From positions 1,082,432 through 1,146,431 of the forward strand of contig JAANYP010004771.1 in NCBI GenBank assembly GCA_020465985.1: a stretch of 64,000 nucleotides of DNA, written 5' to 3'. This document shows positions 45,322 to 57,427 of the stretch, one piece after another (positions within the stretch are counted from its first letter, which is position 1; the number at the start of each line of letters is the position of its first letter). Made by a program: the position numbers and the translations under genes. Below the pieces are notes generated by a model. It was not told where the DNA came from. It saw nothing but the letters and a program-made list of their open reading frames with translations, and made no database searches. This DNA comes from Centrapalus pauciflorus (Eukaryota > Streptophyta > Magnoliopsida > Asterales > Asteraceae).

Positions 45322-48300
45322 ATGGGTTACATAGGTGGTCATGGCATTAATGCGCTGCATAGATACAAGTACAGTGGAGTTGATCATTCTTATGTTGCAA
45401 AATATGTGCTTCAACCTTTTTGGACTCGATTTGTTACTTTCTTCCCTCTTTGGATGCCGTAAGTAGCACTTGACTTTATTTGTGTTTTCCATATGTCAAC
45501 ACTACTAATTAGTTATTATGTCACATATCTGCTTTCATTGGAATGATTGGAGATTTAATCTCATTGTTCGAATGGTAAGGTGCATGCTACATGCCTAGTG
45601 GAGTAGTGGTATATGCTTTAAGGCATTAAGGGTTGGGGGCCTATAGATTTCTACCGTAAGTCGGTAACTAACTAACTAACTGTCATCATACAGTTACTTG
45701 TCTGGCAAATTACATTAAGGCATCCATGCAATATGCATGCCATTTACTAACTACGATGCAAAATAAGATAAGAAGATGGTGATATGTGAATCCTGTGCAG
45801 TTTTTTATTTAGTCGCTAACTACTTTCTATTTTCTTCTTGCATATCGTGGACGCCTCAGGCCTAATATGGTAAATATGGTCTTTCAGTCATCTTGATTCA
45901 TATCTGAAGGATTTTCCTTTGAGTTCCTTTGCTTAACACATTTTTTTTTTAATAGATTACACTCACAGGATTCATGTTCTTGCTCGTCTCTGCAGTGCTT
46001 GGCTATGTGAGTGCATGAGTTGGATTTGTGTGACATCTTACATACTCTGCAATTGGTTCTCTCATGTTCACTGTGTTTGTACTTTGTATCGGCGTATTTC
46101 TTAATACGGATATTTCAATACTTCACTTCAATTCTTAGTGAAACTCAATGATCTTATTGACCTTATTTTATTTCCTACTCTGACATACTAGATTTGTAAC
46201 GTTACAATGCTGATATGTCGACTGTCGAGAGAGATTCCTCCTGGCAGAATAATTTCTATTTTGATGTGTGCATAAAAATTGCCATCATATTTTTCAGACA
46301 TTGACGTGGTTCTATGACTGAATTTTCATTACATGTTTTGCATTTAAAATTTTTCTCCAAAAGGAAATTCCTGCATTGACCACCGATACTCAGCTTCCTA
46401 CTAGTTAGAACAATTTGAAAGAAAAGAGGAAACATAAACATCATGTTTACACCAGAAAGTTGTAAAAAAGTTGTGAATTATCCACTTATCATGTGACTAC
46501 CATAATTAACCAGAGTTGGTATGGTTTGATAGGTCATAGGTCATCTCATAAAGGGTTTATATTTAATATGCTTTCAAGTTTTGGCAAAAGTTTCGATTCT
46601 AGCCATCAAGTTTTTCTTTGAGGCATTCCACACTAATGTATATTTTATGCATGGACACCTTTTTAGATATATTCACCTCATTTGGATTCTCCACCACCAA
46701 GATGGGTTCATTTTGCTCATGGACTACTTCTATTCTTATACCAGGTTTGTGTAAAATATATTTTTTTGTTTTTATGTTATATATAATCTATATACATATG
46801 TGTGTGTGAACTTAAAGTTAAATCTAGTTTTGATACCTGATTGCATAATTAATAAAGGATTAAGCTTTAAAAAAATAGCAGCCTTAAACGAAGATGCTAA
46901 AATGGAGGTCCAAATTTTGTTTGTACTCAATATTCAACATTTTGATTGTTTGACCATACAAGCTTTACAATATACTATAGATATAGACTATGTCTTGGAT
47001 TCTTGTGAAACAAAATTCATTTACCTCTTTTCTGATTTCCGTTCTGTTAGTCACTTCTTTCATAATCTGGGACTGGAGAGTTGGAGGTCTTATTAGACTG
47101 AAATTTCAGTTGCCTACGATGGAATGCATAAAGAGAAGTAAAACCAGTGCAAAATTTAAAATCTAGGATTTGTCTATGAATGAAAGTTTGAGTTGTTAAT
47201 TCACAAAGGTAATCAAGTCTCATTAAATTCCCAAGTTTTCAAATATGGAAACACTACACATATTAAACAAGAAACAAATGTCACTGATCATTTGAAGAGC
47301 TATTATGTCATTGGTATTGAGAAATATGTTTTGTTTGGTGTATCTTGAAACTTCAGAGATAAAAAAGCAATCACAACTTGTGCAGCTATTCTTGCTGAGA
47401 TGATTTGTTAGAACATCTAGTTCAAGAAATTAAAGTAATATTTGTCTTTTATTCTAACTCCGTAGACTTCAGCCGTTGTTTTAATATATTTATGGAAATA
47501 TATTTTTAGTATATCTGAACAATGGAAACCTGAGCTTACTGTCATAATGTACTGTTAAAAATGAGAGAGTTTCAAGGAGACAGGAACACATGTGTGACTA
47601 TTTCAGTCTCCCAGTCTCCCCCGTTGGTCATTTAGTTGTCATCACATGAACACATATGGAACATATAGTAACAAGATAAGGTTGGATTTGGATATCTTGA
47701 GTAGCATTTTCTTTCTCAAAAACTTTTATTATATTTGATATGAAACTTCATTTATTAGTTTCTTTCAGCTTTCTTTTTGATATTATATCATTGATTCACT
47801 TACAAAAATTTCAATGTTTATACTAGACCTTTGATGCTGTTGATGGAAAACAAGCTAGAAGGACAAATTCTTCTAGTCCATTAGGAGAACTTTTTGATCA
47901 TGGTGATTACTGATTCTCCCCTTCAAACTAATTTTGTATCTCACTTTTACTTGTGCCCATTTCCACCGACAATTTTCCTTCTCATTTCTGTGGTTGTGTG
48001 CTAAATTATGCCAATTGATGGGTCTTACTGACTTTGCAGGATGTGATGCGCTTGCATGTGCGGTATGTCTTTTTTGGTGCTTAGTTCTACTTGCCTTCCA
48101 ACGAGCATTGTTTGTTTATCATTTATTGATGCATGATTTAGTTGGAGGCCTTGGCCTTTGGAAGCACTGCTATGTGCGGAAGAGATACCTTTTGGTTCTG
48201 GGTGATTTCAGCAGTTCCATTTTACGGTGCAACTTGGGAACAGTAAGTAGTTCAAGTAACCATCATTTTTTGGTTACTTAATTTTTTTCAATAATCCTTG

Positions 48301-51300
48301 TATAAGTGTTTGCTAAAGTCGGCCCTATGTCATTTTTTAATATTCTGCTGAAGTTTCTTTCATGTTGCAGCTATTTCACCAACACTCTAATCCTTCCAGC
48401 AGTAAATGGGCCTACGGAGGGTCTCATGCTCATATATGTGGCCCATTTTTTCACAGCTATAGTTGGTATGTGACTTTGAGGAGTCAGACATATGCTATAA
48501 TCATTCATTATGATTAAAGTATCGCCTGATATTAGATGTCATATTTGGTTACATATAATTTCAGGTGCAGGGTGGTGGGCCCAAAATCTTGGCAAGTCTA
48601 TTCCTCTCCTGAGTTGGGTTCCGTTTATAAATGGTAAGAAACTGCCTTTCTCATGCATACTTCCTCATCATTATTTGCTGCCTTTTGATTTGATTGTATT
48701 AATGTATTTAGGAATCCCTACACATAAAGCTGTTTTGTTGTTAATGATAATTTTTGCTGTTATACCAACCGTCTCATTCAAGTAAGTAAATCTCTTCATT
48801 TCTTTAAAGAAGTTTTGCTATTTATTTACCTTATTGCATCTTTATAATTTTGATACTGGTTCTCTAGAGTAATCATAAAGCGCCCGTGTGTATATCAAAG
48901 ACTGAAATACTTGGTGAAAAAGATGGGATTTTAAAAACCTGATTTATCATGGAAGATTTATAGCTGCTAAACAGAGATATTATCATTTCACTTTCATGGA
49001 GTTGAAATCATAACTCTATATGTTGAGCAAATGATGATTTACTCAAAGAAGATTTCACTAAACTAATACCGACACTTTCCTTTTAGTCTTGTACACACAC
49101 ATGTCCCATTCTATAAAGAAAAAGATTATTAATATCCACAGTTTTTGCTGTTTTAAGTTGCTATATAAATTTGATATAACTTGCTCTTGCTTACAGTGTA
49201 CAGAATGTTTACAAGGTTGTACAGTCAAGAAAAGGAAGCATGCTAAAGGCCTTGGCTATGGTAATCATATTCTCTCATCTCAACTCATCTCATCTCATCT
49301 CATCTCATGTACTGTACTTGTTTTGTTGTTCCATAAGAGGCGGCTTATTGGTTGTCTTGTTATTTTTTCATGCCAGCTTGTTCCGTTCGGGGTGCTGTTG
49401 ACCGTAATTCTGCTTTGGTATGCATCTCCTATTTATCTGTTATTGCATCCTGATTCTTTACCATATTGCACCCCCACTGAGCCATGAAAATTGCAGCAAC
49501 TTCCATTTTTGGATGTCATAAAGCTACTTATTTTTCTTGATGGTACAATTTGTGCCCTCAGGATTCCTCTATTTGGTTATTATGAAGGTATTTAAGACAT
49601 GTTAAATACTTCCCTTACATTGTGTGCTCAGCGGAGTCAAATGTTTGCAATTTTCATTGGATGGTGGAGGTTTTTCTTCTAAAGTATCAGGGTGATATTT
49701 TCTCCTCTGTTTTACAGGGATTGTATGTCTCCATCTAATTTAATCGCAAACTATCCACATATGGTTGTGATGGGAACTGGACTAGCATTTGGATTTCTTG
49801 TGGTAAGGTTTTAGGTTGACTGAAACCTGTCAAATTGTTTTTAATACACATTGGTGTTACTTTATTTCAGTTTATTCATCGTAGCAAGTTACATGTCATG
49901 CTCCTCTATGTGTACAATATATCCACAAAGATGATGGTTAGCTATTACGTTCTCTAAGTATAATTTCGCTGACTGGTAACAAATTTCCGACTTCTGAGGA
50001 GGTTATGTTGCCTCTACCAGATAAAATGCATTCTTTAATAGATATAATTGTTGAAAATGCGCACAGAAAAACTTCATTGTGCAATGTAAAATAGCTGGCA
50101 TCCAGCTTTGGCATGTTAAGATGTGTACTTGCGTGTGTGTAGCTTTTACTGTGAGGGAGCATGTTTGCAATATACCAACTATTTCTGGTACTTTGGAGAC
50201 ATAGTCGTACCAAAATTGAGTGTTGAAGTTCTTTTTGGAAGTAGGAAACACATAATGTTGTTAATGTGGTGAACTGAATGGTCATGTTGCAAATGAAATT
50301 ACTGAATAAACTAGTTTTTCTCTTAATGGACATCTGAATAAATATAAGAATGTATGAAGGTTGTCTCATATTGATGTGTTTCTCTTTGGCAGGGAAGGAT
50401 GATATTGTCTCATTTGTGTGATGAACCTAAAGGATTGAAAACTAGTATGTCTGTGGTAAGTTCTATTTTAACACCCATCCTTGAGCGTTATTGCATATAT
50501 ATGGATGTAAATGATAAAATTCCTATTTGACCTTAAACTTTAATAGAGAAGTAAGCCCATGTGATCACTGATTTGTTTTATATCTCCTGTTAAATTGCAG
50601 TCACTGTTTTATCTTCCGCTTGCAATTGCAAATACACTCACTGCTCGGTTAAATGACGGGTATGTAGTCATCTGGTTTATTAAAGACATAAAGAAAATCA
50701 GTTTACACTGGAGTGAACTCATCGTGTTTTTTTTTTTTTCTGTTAGCTTGTATCTAACGGTTCATGTTGTTTAATTTTGTGGCAGAATTCCATTAGTTGA
50801 TGAGAAATGGGTTCTTCTTGGTTTTTGTTTATACACAGGTATGGTGGTCATCGTGACATGCTTTCTAATTCTTCATTTTAACCATTAGAAGTGATTATTG
50901 AGAATCTCCATTTGCATTTTCTTTTCAACTGTTCAACTAAACCATATTTATTTCATGTATTTCAAAGTCTTGGTCCCTCAATTAGTTTAAAGATAACATG
51001 GGAAGAACCATCACAAATGATCAATCCACATAAAACACAAACATTGACAGACCGCTAAATGTACGTTTCTTGCAAAGAATAGGACGTGTACATATGGTCC
51101 ATATTCTTACTCTGCAAAAATCAAAATCCAAATACCAAAGTGTAGTTTATTTTTGTGTTACAAATACAAGGATTGTTTACTTTGCATTGATTTTTTAATT
51201 TAATTATATATCTTCATAGTGATGTCCTTACTTACCATTATAAGCTTGTTTTTTCACGTGATCTTTTTGGCTGAAACAATATTCTGCTTGTTGTAGCTGC

Positions 51301-51465
51301 ACTGTATCTGCACTTTGCCACATCAGTCATTCATGAGATAACAGCAGCTCTCGGAATATACTGTTTCAGGTAACAAAACCTCAATTATTTTACTTGTATT
51401 CATTTTATATTTTGACTACTAATCCTATGGCAAAACTTATCAGAATCACAAAGAAAGAGGCTTGA
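45322..51465 (+). CDS. AAPT1: aminoalcohol phosphotransferase (CDP-choline/ethanolamine:diacylglycerol)
   Basis: Makes phosphatidylethanolamine and phosphatidylcholine from diacylglycerol and CDP-aminoalcohols in the ER membrane. Eighteen coding exons: 45322-45458, 45860-45869, 45956-46006, 46667-46744, 47827-47902, 48040-48062, 48142-48242, 48371-48465, 48565-48633, 48712-48781, 49197-49260, 49377-49417, 49718-49802, 50393-50455, 50601-50659, 50786-50838, 51297-51369 and 51444-51465. All join in frame to 389 aa, exactly the Arabidopsis AAPT1 length. The CDP-alcohol phosphotransferase motif DG(x)2AR(x)8G(x)3D(x)3D spans Asp98 to Asp120. The protein is polytopic and ends FRITKKEA. Exon 2 is a 10-nt microexon (PPNM). 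A change from the usual GAEWW to GAGWW occurs at the exon 8/9 junction. A 5'-UTR intron probably ends just before 45294. Confidence 0.96.
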
Positions 51466-53031
51466 GAGATGGGTTCATGTTCATGTTCATGTTTTATTTA
51501 AAGGTATGCTTTGTTCCCAGTTCTTGATGTTCCATTGTTTTGACCTACTTTTATAAAACAAAATCTTCTATTCGATTTATCTTTTCAGGTTCATGTGCAT
51601 GAATGGAATGACGCCTTAACACCATACAAAAGCTGAAGATAAGTTTTGAACTAATAGACTGAATCCTTGAAGATTCTTATGTCTTGTTTGTATCCATACT
51701 CTGCTGTATCTTACAAACTTAGTGTAGTAGTAGTTTAGATGTCATTTTTTTAATCCTTCCTACCTGTTCTATTCAGGTTCTTATAGAAATATTTATTTTA
51801 ATGAATCTTAATGGACGTTTTCATTATCTCATTAATGTGCATATTCTAGTTTGACTTGCCAAAAACTGAAAACTGTAGACAGTTAATAGTAAACCAGACT
51901 GATGGTTTGTTTGTTTACTTCCTAATGGAATCATTAAGAAGTAATTCGAAGGTAAAATGACCTCTTAATAATTCCATTAAGAGGTAACAAACAAGGTCTC
52001 TATCCCCCTTTTTCAATGTTTTAGTTCAAGACAACTTTTCTTAGAATTTGTGGCGAGTGCACAGCGATACGTAAATGTGTGAATATTAACAGCAGATAGG
52101 TCATGAACGTAACCTATGGTTTTTCTCGAAGCCTGCAACAGTTATGTGACTGTTCATTATAGCGATATGTCTTGATGATGACAACATATGTTATCTTATG
52201 ATTATGGCGCACATGGATAAGAATAAGTGGCAGCCTAGGATTCTTGTTAGAGATACCGAGTTTTAGTTTTACATGTTTTAATTTCTTGTACCAGTTGCAA
52301 AGCAGAAAAAAAGAGAGTAGAAATGCGTTGTTATTTATGTATGTTAAGTGTTGATTTTTTTTTTATAATCAAACTTATAATTCATCTTTATTTAAAACTT
52401 GCTTTATCGAATATCATTCTTATAGTTATTCTTGAGTTTTAAGTTGTAGAACTTGTAGTGCTCTAGTCAACACAGTTTTAAAGATATTTTTGAGTTATTA
52501 TAACTCAAAACTTTTTTTGTGCAGTTTGGCTTAGCTTATTTGTAGCTGTACCAATGAGAGTTATGTTAACTACCAATAAAAACTATATTTGGTTCATGTA
52601 TATATAATAATAAACTCAAATACTATTAAATTTAGTTTATCAAATTTAATAAATATCAGATACTAAACATCCTTATCATAAAAAGAAAATTAGACACCTG
52701 GAGACAAATGAATTGTGGTCATGATGCATGTGGGGAGGCACATTATCTTCACTTCTAATACAAGTTTCCTTCTATGATATGCTTTTACACCATCTTCCCC
52801 ACACAAAAGCCTTATGCATTTCCATCTTTCCTATTCTGTTTTCTATAATTTACAATCATAAATTATTATTATAACTACTAACCAACAAAGTGTATATTTT
52901 AAAGCATCATTTTTTCTTTAAAGTCACCTAATCCCCTTTAATTGAAAGGTGTCATGGTCCATAATTGAATTTCGCTTTCTTATCATTTCAAAGTTTTGGT
53001 TGCAATCATACTCAGAATCCACCAAATTACC
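51466..53031. other. intergenic: 3' flank of AAPT1 and upstream region of the germin-like gene
   Basis: No gene supported. It contains a small hairpin MITE at 51904-51995 and otherwise AT-rich sequence. Confidence 0.5.
51904..51995. mobile_element. ~90-bp hairpin MITE in the AAPT1 3' flank
   Basis: 'TTTGTTTACTTCCTAATGG' on the left pairs with 'CCATTAAGAGGTAACAAACA' on the right. Almost the whole segment folds on itself. It lies about 0.4 kb after the stop codon. Confidence 0.6.
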
Positions 53032-53038
53032 TATAAAT
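53032..53038 (+). promoter_or_regulatory. TATA box of the germin-like gene
   Basis: TATAAAT 40 bases before the ATG at 53072. The transcription start would then fall around 53060, giving a very short leader. Confidence 0.6.
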
Positions 53039-53071
53039 TTTCAGTCTTGATCGACCACCAAACCATACCCC

Positions 53072-53719
53072 ATGCCTGTAACCATGTTCCCTAAAATTTT
53101 AATCCTTCCACTTCTTTTCATCTTCTACTCCACCTCATTGGTTTCTGGCTCCGACCCTGATCCACTTCAAGACTACTGTTTACCATCGCCTCACACCCAC
53201 CCATGCAAAAACTCCTCCTCCATCACTGTTGAAGATTTCGTATTTTCCGGCATAAAACATCCCGGAAAATTCACCAACAAATTCTCCGGGGTGCCTGTCA
53301 CCTCTACTGTCTTCCCAGCACTTAACACGCTCGGAATGTCGCTTGTTAGAGCCGACTTTGAGGTTGGCGGGATCAACGTCCCGCACTATCATCCTCGAGC
53401 TACCGAGGTGGCGTATGTGCTTGAAGGAAAGATTTATTCTGGGTTCGTGGATTCGGGGAACAAAGTGTTTGCTAAAGTGATTGAAAAGGGAGAGGTGATG
53501 GTTTTCCCTAGGGGAGTGCTGCATTTTCAAATGAATGTAGGGAAGTCTCCAGCCACCATTATCGGGAGCTTTGATAGCCAGAATCCAGGGTCGGTGAAGC
53601 TTCCGACAGCCTTGTTTGGATCTGGCATCCACACGGAGTTGTTGGAGAAGGCTTTTGGATTGAAAAGTGAAGAGATTTCTAACTTGAAGAAGAGATTTGG
53701 CATTCAAAAGGAAGAGTAG
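53072..53719 (+). CDS. germin-like protein (cupin, apoplastic)
   Basis: An intronless gene of 215 aa, typical for germin-like proteins (about 210-230). A hydrophobic signal peptide covers about residues 7-26, with cleavage likely before SDPDPLQDYC. Cys36 and Cys45 form the usual N-terminal disulfide pair. The cupin metal ligands are His105 and His107 (PHYHPRATE), Glu112 and His151 (PRGVLHFQMNVG). A Lys-rich C-terminus follows. The family forms manganese-binding hexamers in the cell wall. Members have superoxide dismutase, oxalate oxidase or other activities, or serve as stress/defence proteins. The box reads HYH rather than the commoner HTH. A second Met at codon 5 could also be the start. 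Activity cannot be predicted. Confidence 0.95.
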   Translation: MPVTMFPKILILPLLFIFYSTSLVSGSDPDPLQDYCLPSPHTHPCKNSSSITVEDFVFSGIKHPGKFTNKFSGVPVTSTVFPALNTLGMSLVRADFEVGGINVPHYHPRATEVAYVLEGKIYSGFVDSGNKVFAKVIEKGEVMVFPRGVLHFQMNVGKSPATIIGSFDSQNPGSVKLPTALFGSGIHTELLEKAFGLKSEEISNLKKRFGIQKEE

Positions 53720-54184
53720 CTAGGTATGAGTTTGAGCAAATTAATGTATTCTATTCTTTACAATTTTTCCATAAATAGATTGAAGAGTTTTGATCAATGT
53801 ATTTCTGTACTAGAAATGTAAGCCTTAATCATCAAATTAACTATGAGAGTTTAGACCGAAGTTAATTTCGGTTTTCCATGGTTTACGTCCATCATGTTGG
53901 CCATGGACCCGACCCGTCAGTAGGGCTTCAAAAGATGAGTTACCCGAACTGTTAATCGGTTTATTTCCGGTACCCATGAAAAACCGAAATATTTACCCTC
54001 CTAAGTGCTAAAATACACAAAATATATCGAAATTCAAAAACCGACACAAGATAAACAAAGCAAATGAAGTGAATAATTAACTACCAACAGATGAAACTAA
54101 GTTACAATTCATCCAGATCAACCATCAGAACCCACAATCTTCGATCATTAATTAACTTAACGAAACACGATAACCTTAATCTAA
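53720..54184. other. convergent intergenic region
   Basis: The 3' ends of the germin-like gene (+) and the TBL gene (-) face each other across 465 bases. Nothing else recognised. Confidence 0.5.
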
Positions 54185-56211
54185 TCAAAGCATAGCATTT
54201 AGCATTTCATTCCAGATATCGGGAACCCCGGGCAGGCACCAGTGGCTACAATCAGCTGAAGTGTGGTCTGTCCTGTGCTTCTTCTCGGCTCCAGCAGCAC
54301 CAGATTGTGCGTAAATGGATGGGTGGCCGTCTCTTCGTAGGGCTGACATTGCGGTTATGTCTTGCAGATAAACTGGAAATCTCATTCTTTTGAGAACTCC
54401 TTTAAGAACCATCATCTCTTCTGGTACATGGGGGTGACTAGCATACCCCAATGGTTCCCTTTGCTTGTAGCATTTCCATCCATTGTCCCTGCACAACTTT
54501 CTTTGCATAAGTTACATTCTTTTTATGCACGTCGTACAACTATCAATCAATATGTATATATATACCTGTTATGGCGGGGCGACATGCTACGGAATATGAC
54601 CCGAGACTGACGTGGATCAAGGTTCAAATCGATCCATTTAGCCCATGTTCGAAGGCCTTTTTGGTATGCAACCATTCGGTTCATATCCCGGGCTACATGG
54701 TTACCCTCCATCAGCAAATCCCACCTGAAAAGAAAAGTGAAAACGTACGTACGTCCATTACCATAAGGTCCATAACATAAGGTTAATCAACGAGTATAAT
54801 TTATTTATTTTTTTTACGGCAAACTAACTTACTCCTACTCCTAAACTACTCATTTGACCTAGGCGGGGACTTCAGAACTTAATACCACCCCCTAAATTCC
54901 AACTTGTCTTCGACGGGAGTCGAACCAGTGACCTCCCACTTACATCACACCCCTCCTAACAAATGAGTATAATTTATTAAGCAAGGTGAGCGTGTATAGT
55001 TTCTTACGAGGTCCACTTGTCGGAGTGGGTCCACCAGTGTGCCGAATCAAAAACCAACACGTCAGCAGCCCTCCAATACTTGGCATTCTCTTCTATCAAA
55101 TCCAGATGTAAAATCCTCTTGTTTCCAGGTCCTTTCTTCAGTTCAACCAGAAGTGGGGCCCAACAAAATTCAATTGTTGTCTCAAAGTCCTGTACATTTA
55201 AAACCATTCACAGCATAGGTATAGTGTATCAGTATCACCCTTTTCGTTTCAAATATCATGTCCGCCTCCTCGGATGCTTCAATGACTTGTACAATGCAAC
55301 TTACTAATGTACACAATTTTCATACACAACAATCGCATTATAAAATGTTTATCCTACCCTTAAAAGTAACTTTTAAGTACTTTCATGGTAAAAAACTAAT
55401 AAGGACAATATAATCATTTTAAGTGTAATTATTGTGTATGACAAAATGTTGCGTACTGTAGCTAATTAATATTACATACAACTTGATGTTGTGTAAAAAG
55501 ACAAAGATGTACAGTACAAGTCACTCATGCATGTACGAGATGACTTTCTTTTGGGCAATTAATGTAAACGTGGTTTCAAACTCACCAGGGCATGGAAGGC
55601 CATCGTTGGTCCGGCGTAGGTGACCGTTTTCCGATCAGTTGGCACGACAGATTCGACTAAGCAAACAAGAGACTCCCATTGGTTTCTCATTATGGAATCA
55701 CCTACTAGCATTATTCTTTTCCTTCTCATTCTTCCAAGAAATTCCAATGCATCAAACCTGTAATATTTTTTAGCAATGGTAACACCTTCCTTATAAACAA
55801 CTAAAATTTGTCATTTCTTTTACCTTATAATAATGCATGTACAAATAATAAAAAAGAGAGAAGAAATGCATACCTAGGAATGGTACAACCATGTGGTTTC
55901 CATCTCCATTTCTCGTAATCGGAATCCGGCCTCCCGTTTTTCTGACACGTAACCCTACTACTAAGATACGGGCAAGTGGTCGCATCATAGAGCGGATAAG
56001 TTTGATCATACACCCATTTTCCAGACCCGAAATCACATTTTCTTAACGAATCATGACGGCTTTGGACCATGTTGATCTCCTCGTCTTTGTCTTCGTCATC
56101 GAGCCATGACAACTCTTCAACCTCGAGTATCGATGAGCCAGTCGGTTTAAAGAGGCTAAGAAGAAGAAGTGAGAAGGAAAGGAAACACAAAAGGACGAAG
56201 GAGGAAGCCAT
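54185..56211 (-). CDS. trichome birefringence-like (TBL/DUF231) polysaccharide O-acetyltransferase
   Basis: TBL proteins are Golgi enzymes that O-acetylate cell-wall polysaccharides such as xylan, mannan, xyloglucan or pectin. Exons: 56211-55874, 55757-55586, 55189-55008, 54724-54566 and 54488-54185 (TGA 54187-54185), all GT-AG, giving 384 aa. The N-terminus MASSFVLLCFLSFSLLLLSL is a signal anchor. A TBL domain follows (KCDFGSGKWVYD, about residue 74 on). The GDS motif is at residues 132-134 (VGDSIMRNQWESL) and the catalytic DxxH is Asp363-His366 (DCSHWCLPGVPDIWN). The lack of a long N-terminal stem is typical of shorter members such as the TBL37-43 group. Intron 3 contains a SINE. Substrate cannot be assigned. 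Confidence 0.93.
54806..54964 (-). mobile_element. tRNA-derived SINE with 14-bp target duplication, in TBL intron 3
   Basis: On the minus strand the element has a box-B-like GGTTCGACTCCC and ends in an A-rich tail. It is flanked by identical GAGTATAATTTATT at 54792-54805 and 54965-54978, the target-site duplication expected from LINE-type retroposition. 159 bp, noncoding. Confidence 0.85.
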
Positions 56212-56510
56212 TGTTAACAAGAAAACATGATCAAATGGTGGTATATGAAGAGAAGGTCCAAACAACAGTTTGCATGTAGGGACCTTTTGAAAAGTTGGAC
56301 AAGATTATGTTGAGTTTAGGCATGATATACGGTGAAATTGAGTCATAAGAATCTACCATCAATGATTAATAATGTAAAGATACATCACACATATGTAAAT
56401 ATTAAGATATACAATATAAAAATGTATTAATTAATTACAGTTAAAAATGTATGATTTTACATCTTATGTAATGTACAAGATAGCATACTAGTATATTTTG
56501 TTGATAATTT

Positions 56511-56857
56511 TGGGTTTATTATGAAAAAAACCAAAATGTTTTTCACGTTTTTGCAGTTTAGTCCTTCCGTGTTACTTTTTACCAATAAAATCCTTAAATA
56601 ATATATTTGTTTGTGTTTTTTGGGATTTTTTTATTTTTTTAAAAAAGTCTCTAAGTTTATTGACTTTTCGGAGAAAAATAGTAAAAACATGTTGGTTTTT
56701 TGTGGTAAAAGTCAGGGTTGATTATGAAAAAAACAAAACTTTTCGAAAACCGGATTTAAAACAATAATTTGATGACTTTCTTAAGAAAAAATAACACGGA
56801 GAGACTAAATCGTAAAAAACATGAGAACATGTTGGTTTTTTTTTCATATTAAACCCA
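56511..56857. mobile_element. foldback element A with TGGGTTTATTATGAAAA ends
   Basis: The left end TGGGTTTATTATGAAAAAAA is mirrored by the right end (TGGGTTTAATATGAAAAAAA on the other strand). 'TTTAGTCCTTCCGTGTTA' pairs with 'TAACACGGAGAGACTAAA'. Noncoding. Confidence 0.65.
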
Positions 56858-57149
56858 TAAATTTTTATATACATGCATAAACATAAACAATGTGTTGAAA
56901 AAACATTGAAAGGACTTGATATTTATTTTTCTTAAGTAATTTCAGATAACCAAAATCATGGAATCAAAAGGTTAAATGGAAACTTTAGAAATTGGTCCCA
57001 ATGGTAGACCATGGAAATCATTTGGTTTAATGTGAGGATGGTTGAAAGTTAATCATGAAGGCATGGCAAATTCAAAGGGACAAGACCATCATCACTCTAC
57101 CAACCATTTACCAACTTTTACTTGTAGAGAAATAACTTTATTCTACTAC

Positions 57150-57427
57150 TATTAAAAAAAATCAACACGTCTTTACGTTTTTTTGTGTTTTCGTCAATCC
57201 ATGTTTTTTTTCAAAAAAGTCCTGATCAGGTTAATTTTTTATTTTTGCTTTAGTGAAATTTGACTATTAGAATCCAGTTTTTCAGTTTTAAAAACCCGTT
57301 GTACCAATTATAACCGGGTTCTAATAGTCAAATTTCACAAAACAAAAAAAAAATTAACTTAGACTTTCTCTTAAAAAAACACAGAGAGACAAAAACGCAT
57401 GGTTTTTTTTTTCATAATAAACCCTAT
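57150..57427. mobile_element. foldback element B, same family
   Basis: The right end (read in reverse) is AGGGTTTATTATGAAAAAAA, as in element A. The middle is a strong palindrome: 'GTGAAATTTGACTATTAGAA' against 'TTCTAATAGTCAAATTTCAC'. The left terminus is degraded. Confidence 0.6.

Noticed and set aside
49089..49487. 132-codon frame in the AAPT1 gene
   Set aside because: It covers intron sequence plus exons 11 and 12 in the wrong frame; the spliced AAPT1 model explains the conserved parts.
53180..53707. 175-codon minus-strand frame opposite the germin-like gene
   Set aside because: An antisense shadow of a conserved intronless gene whose plus-strand product has signal peptide and metal ligands.
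54901..54940. Possible tRNA gene (GGTTCGACTCCC on the minus strand)
   Set aside because: Only a box B is present, no cloverleaf arms, and the segment lies inside a SINE with its own target duplication.
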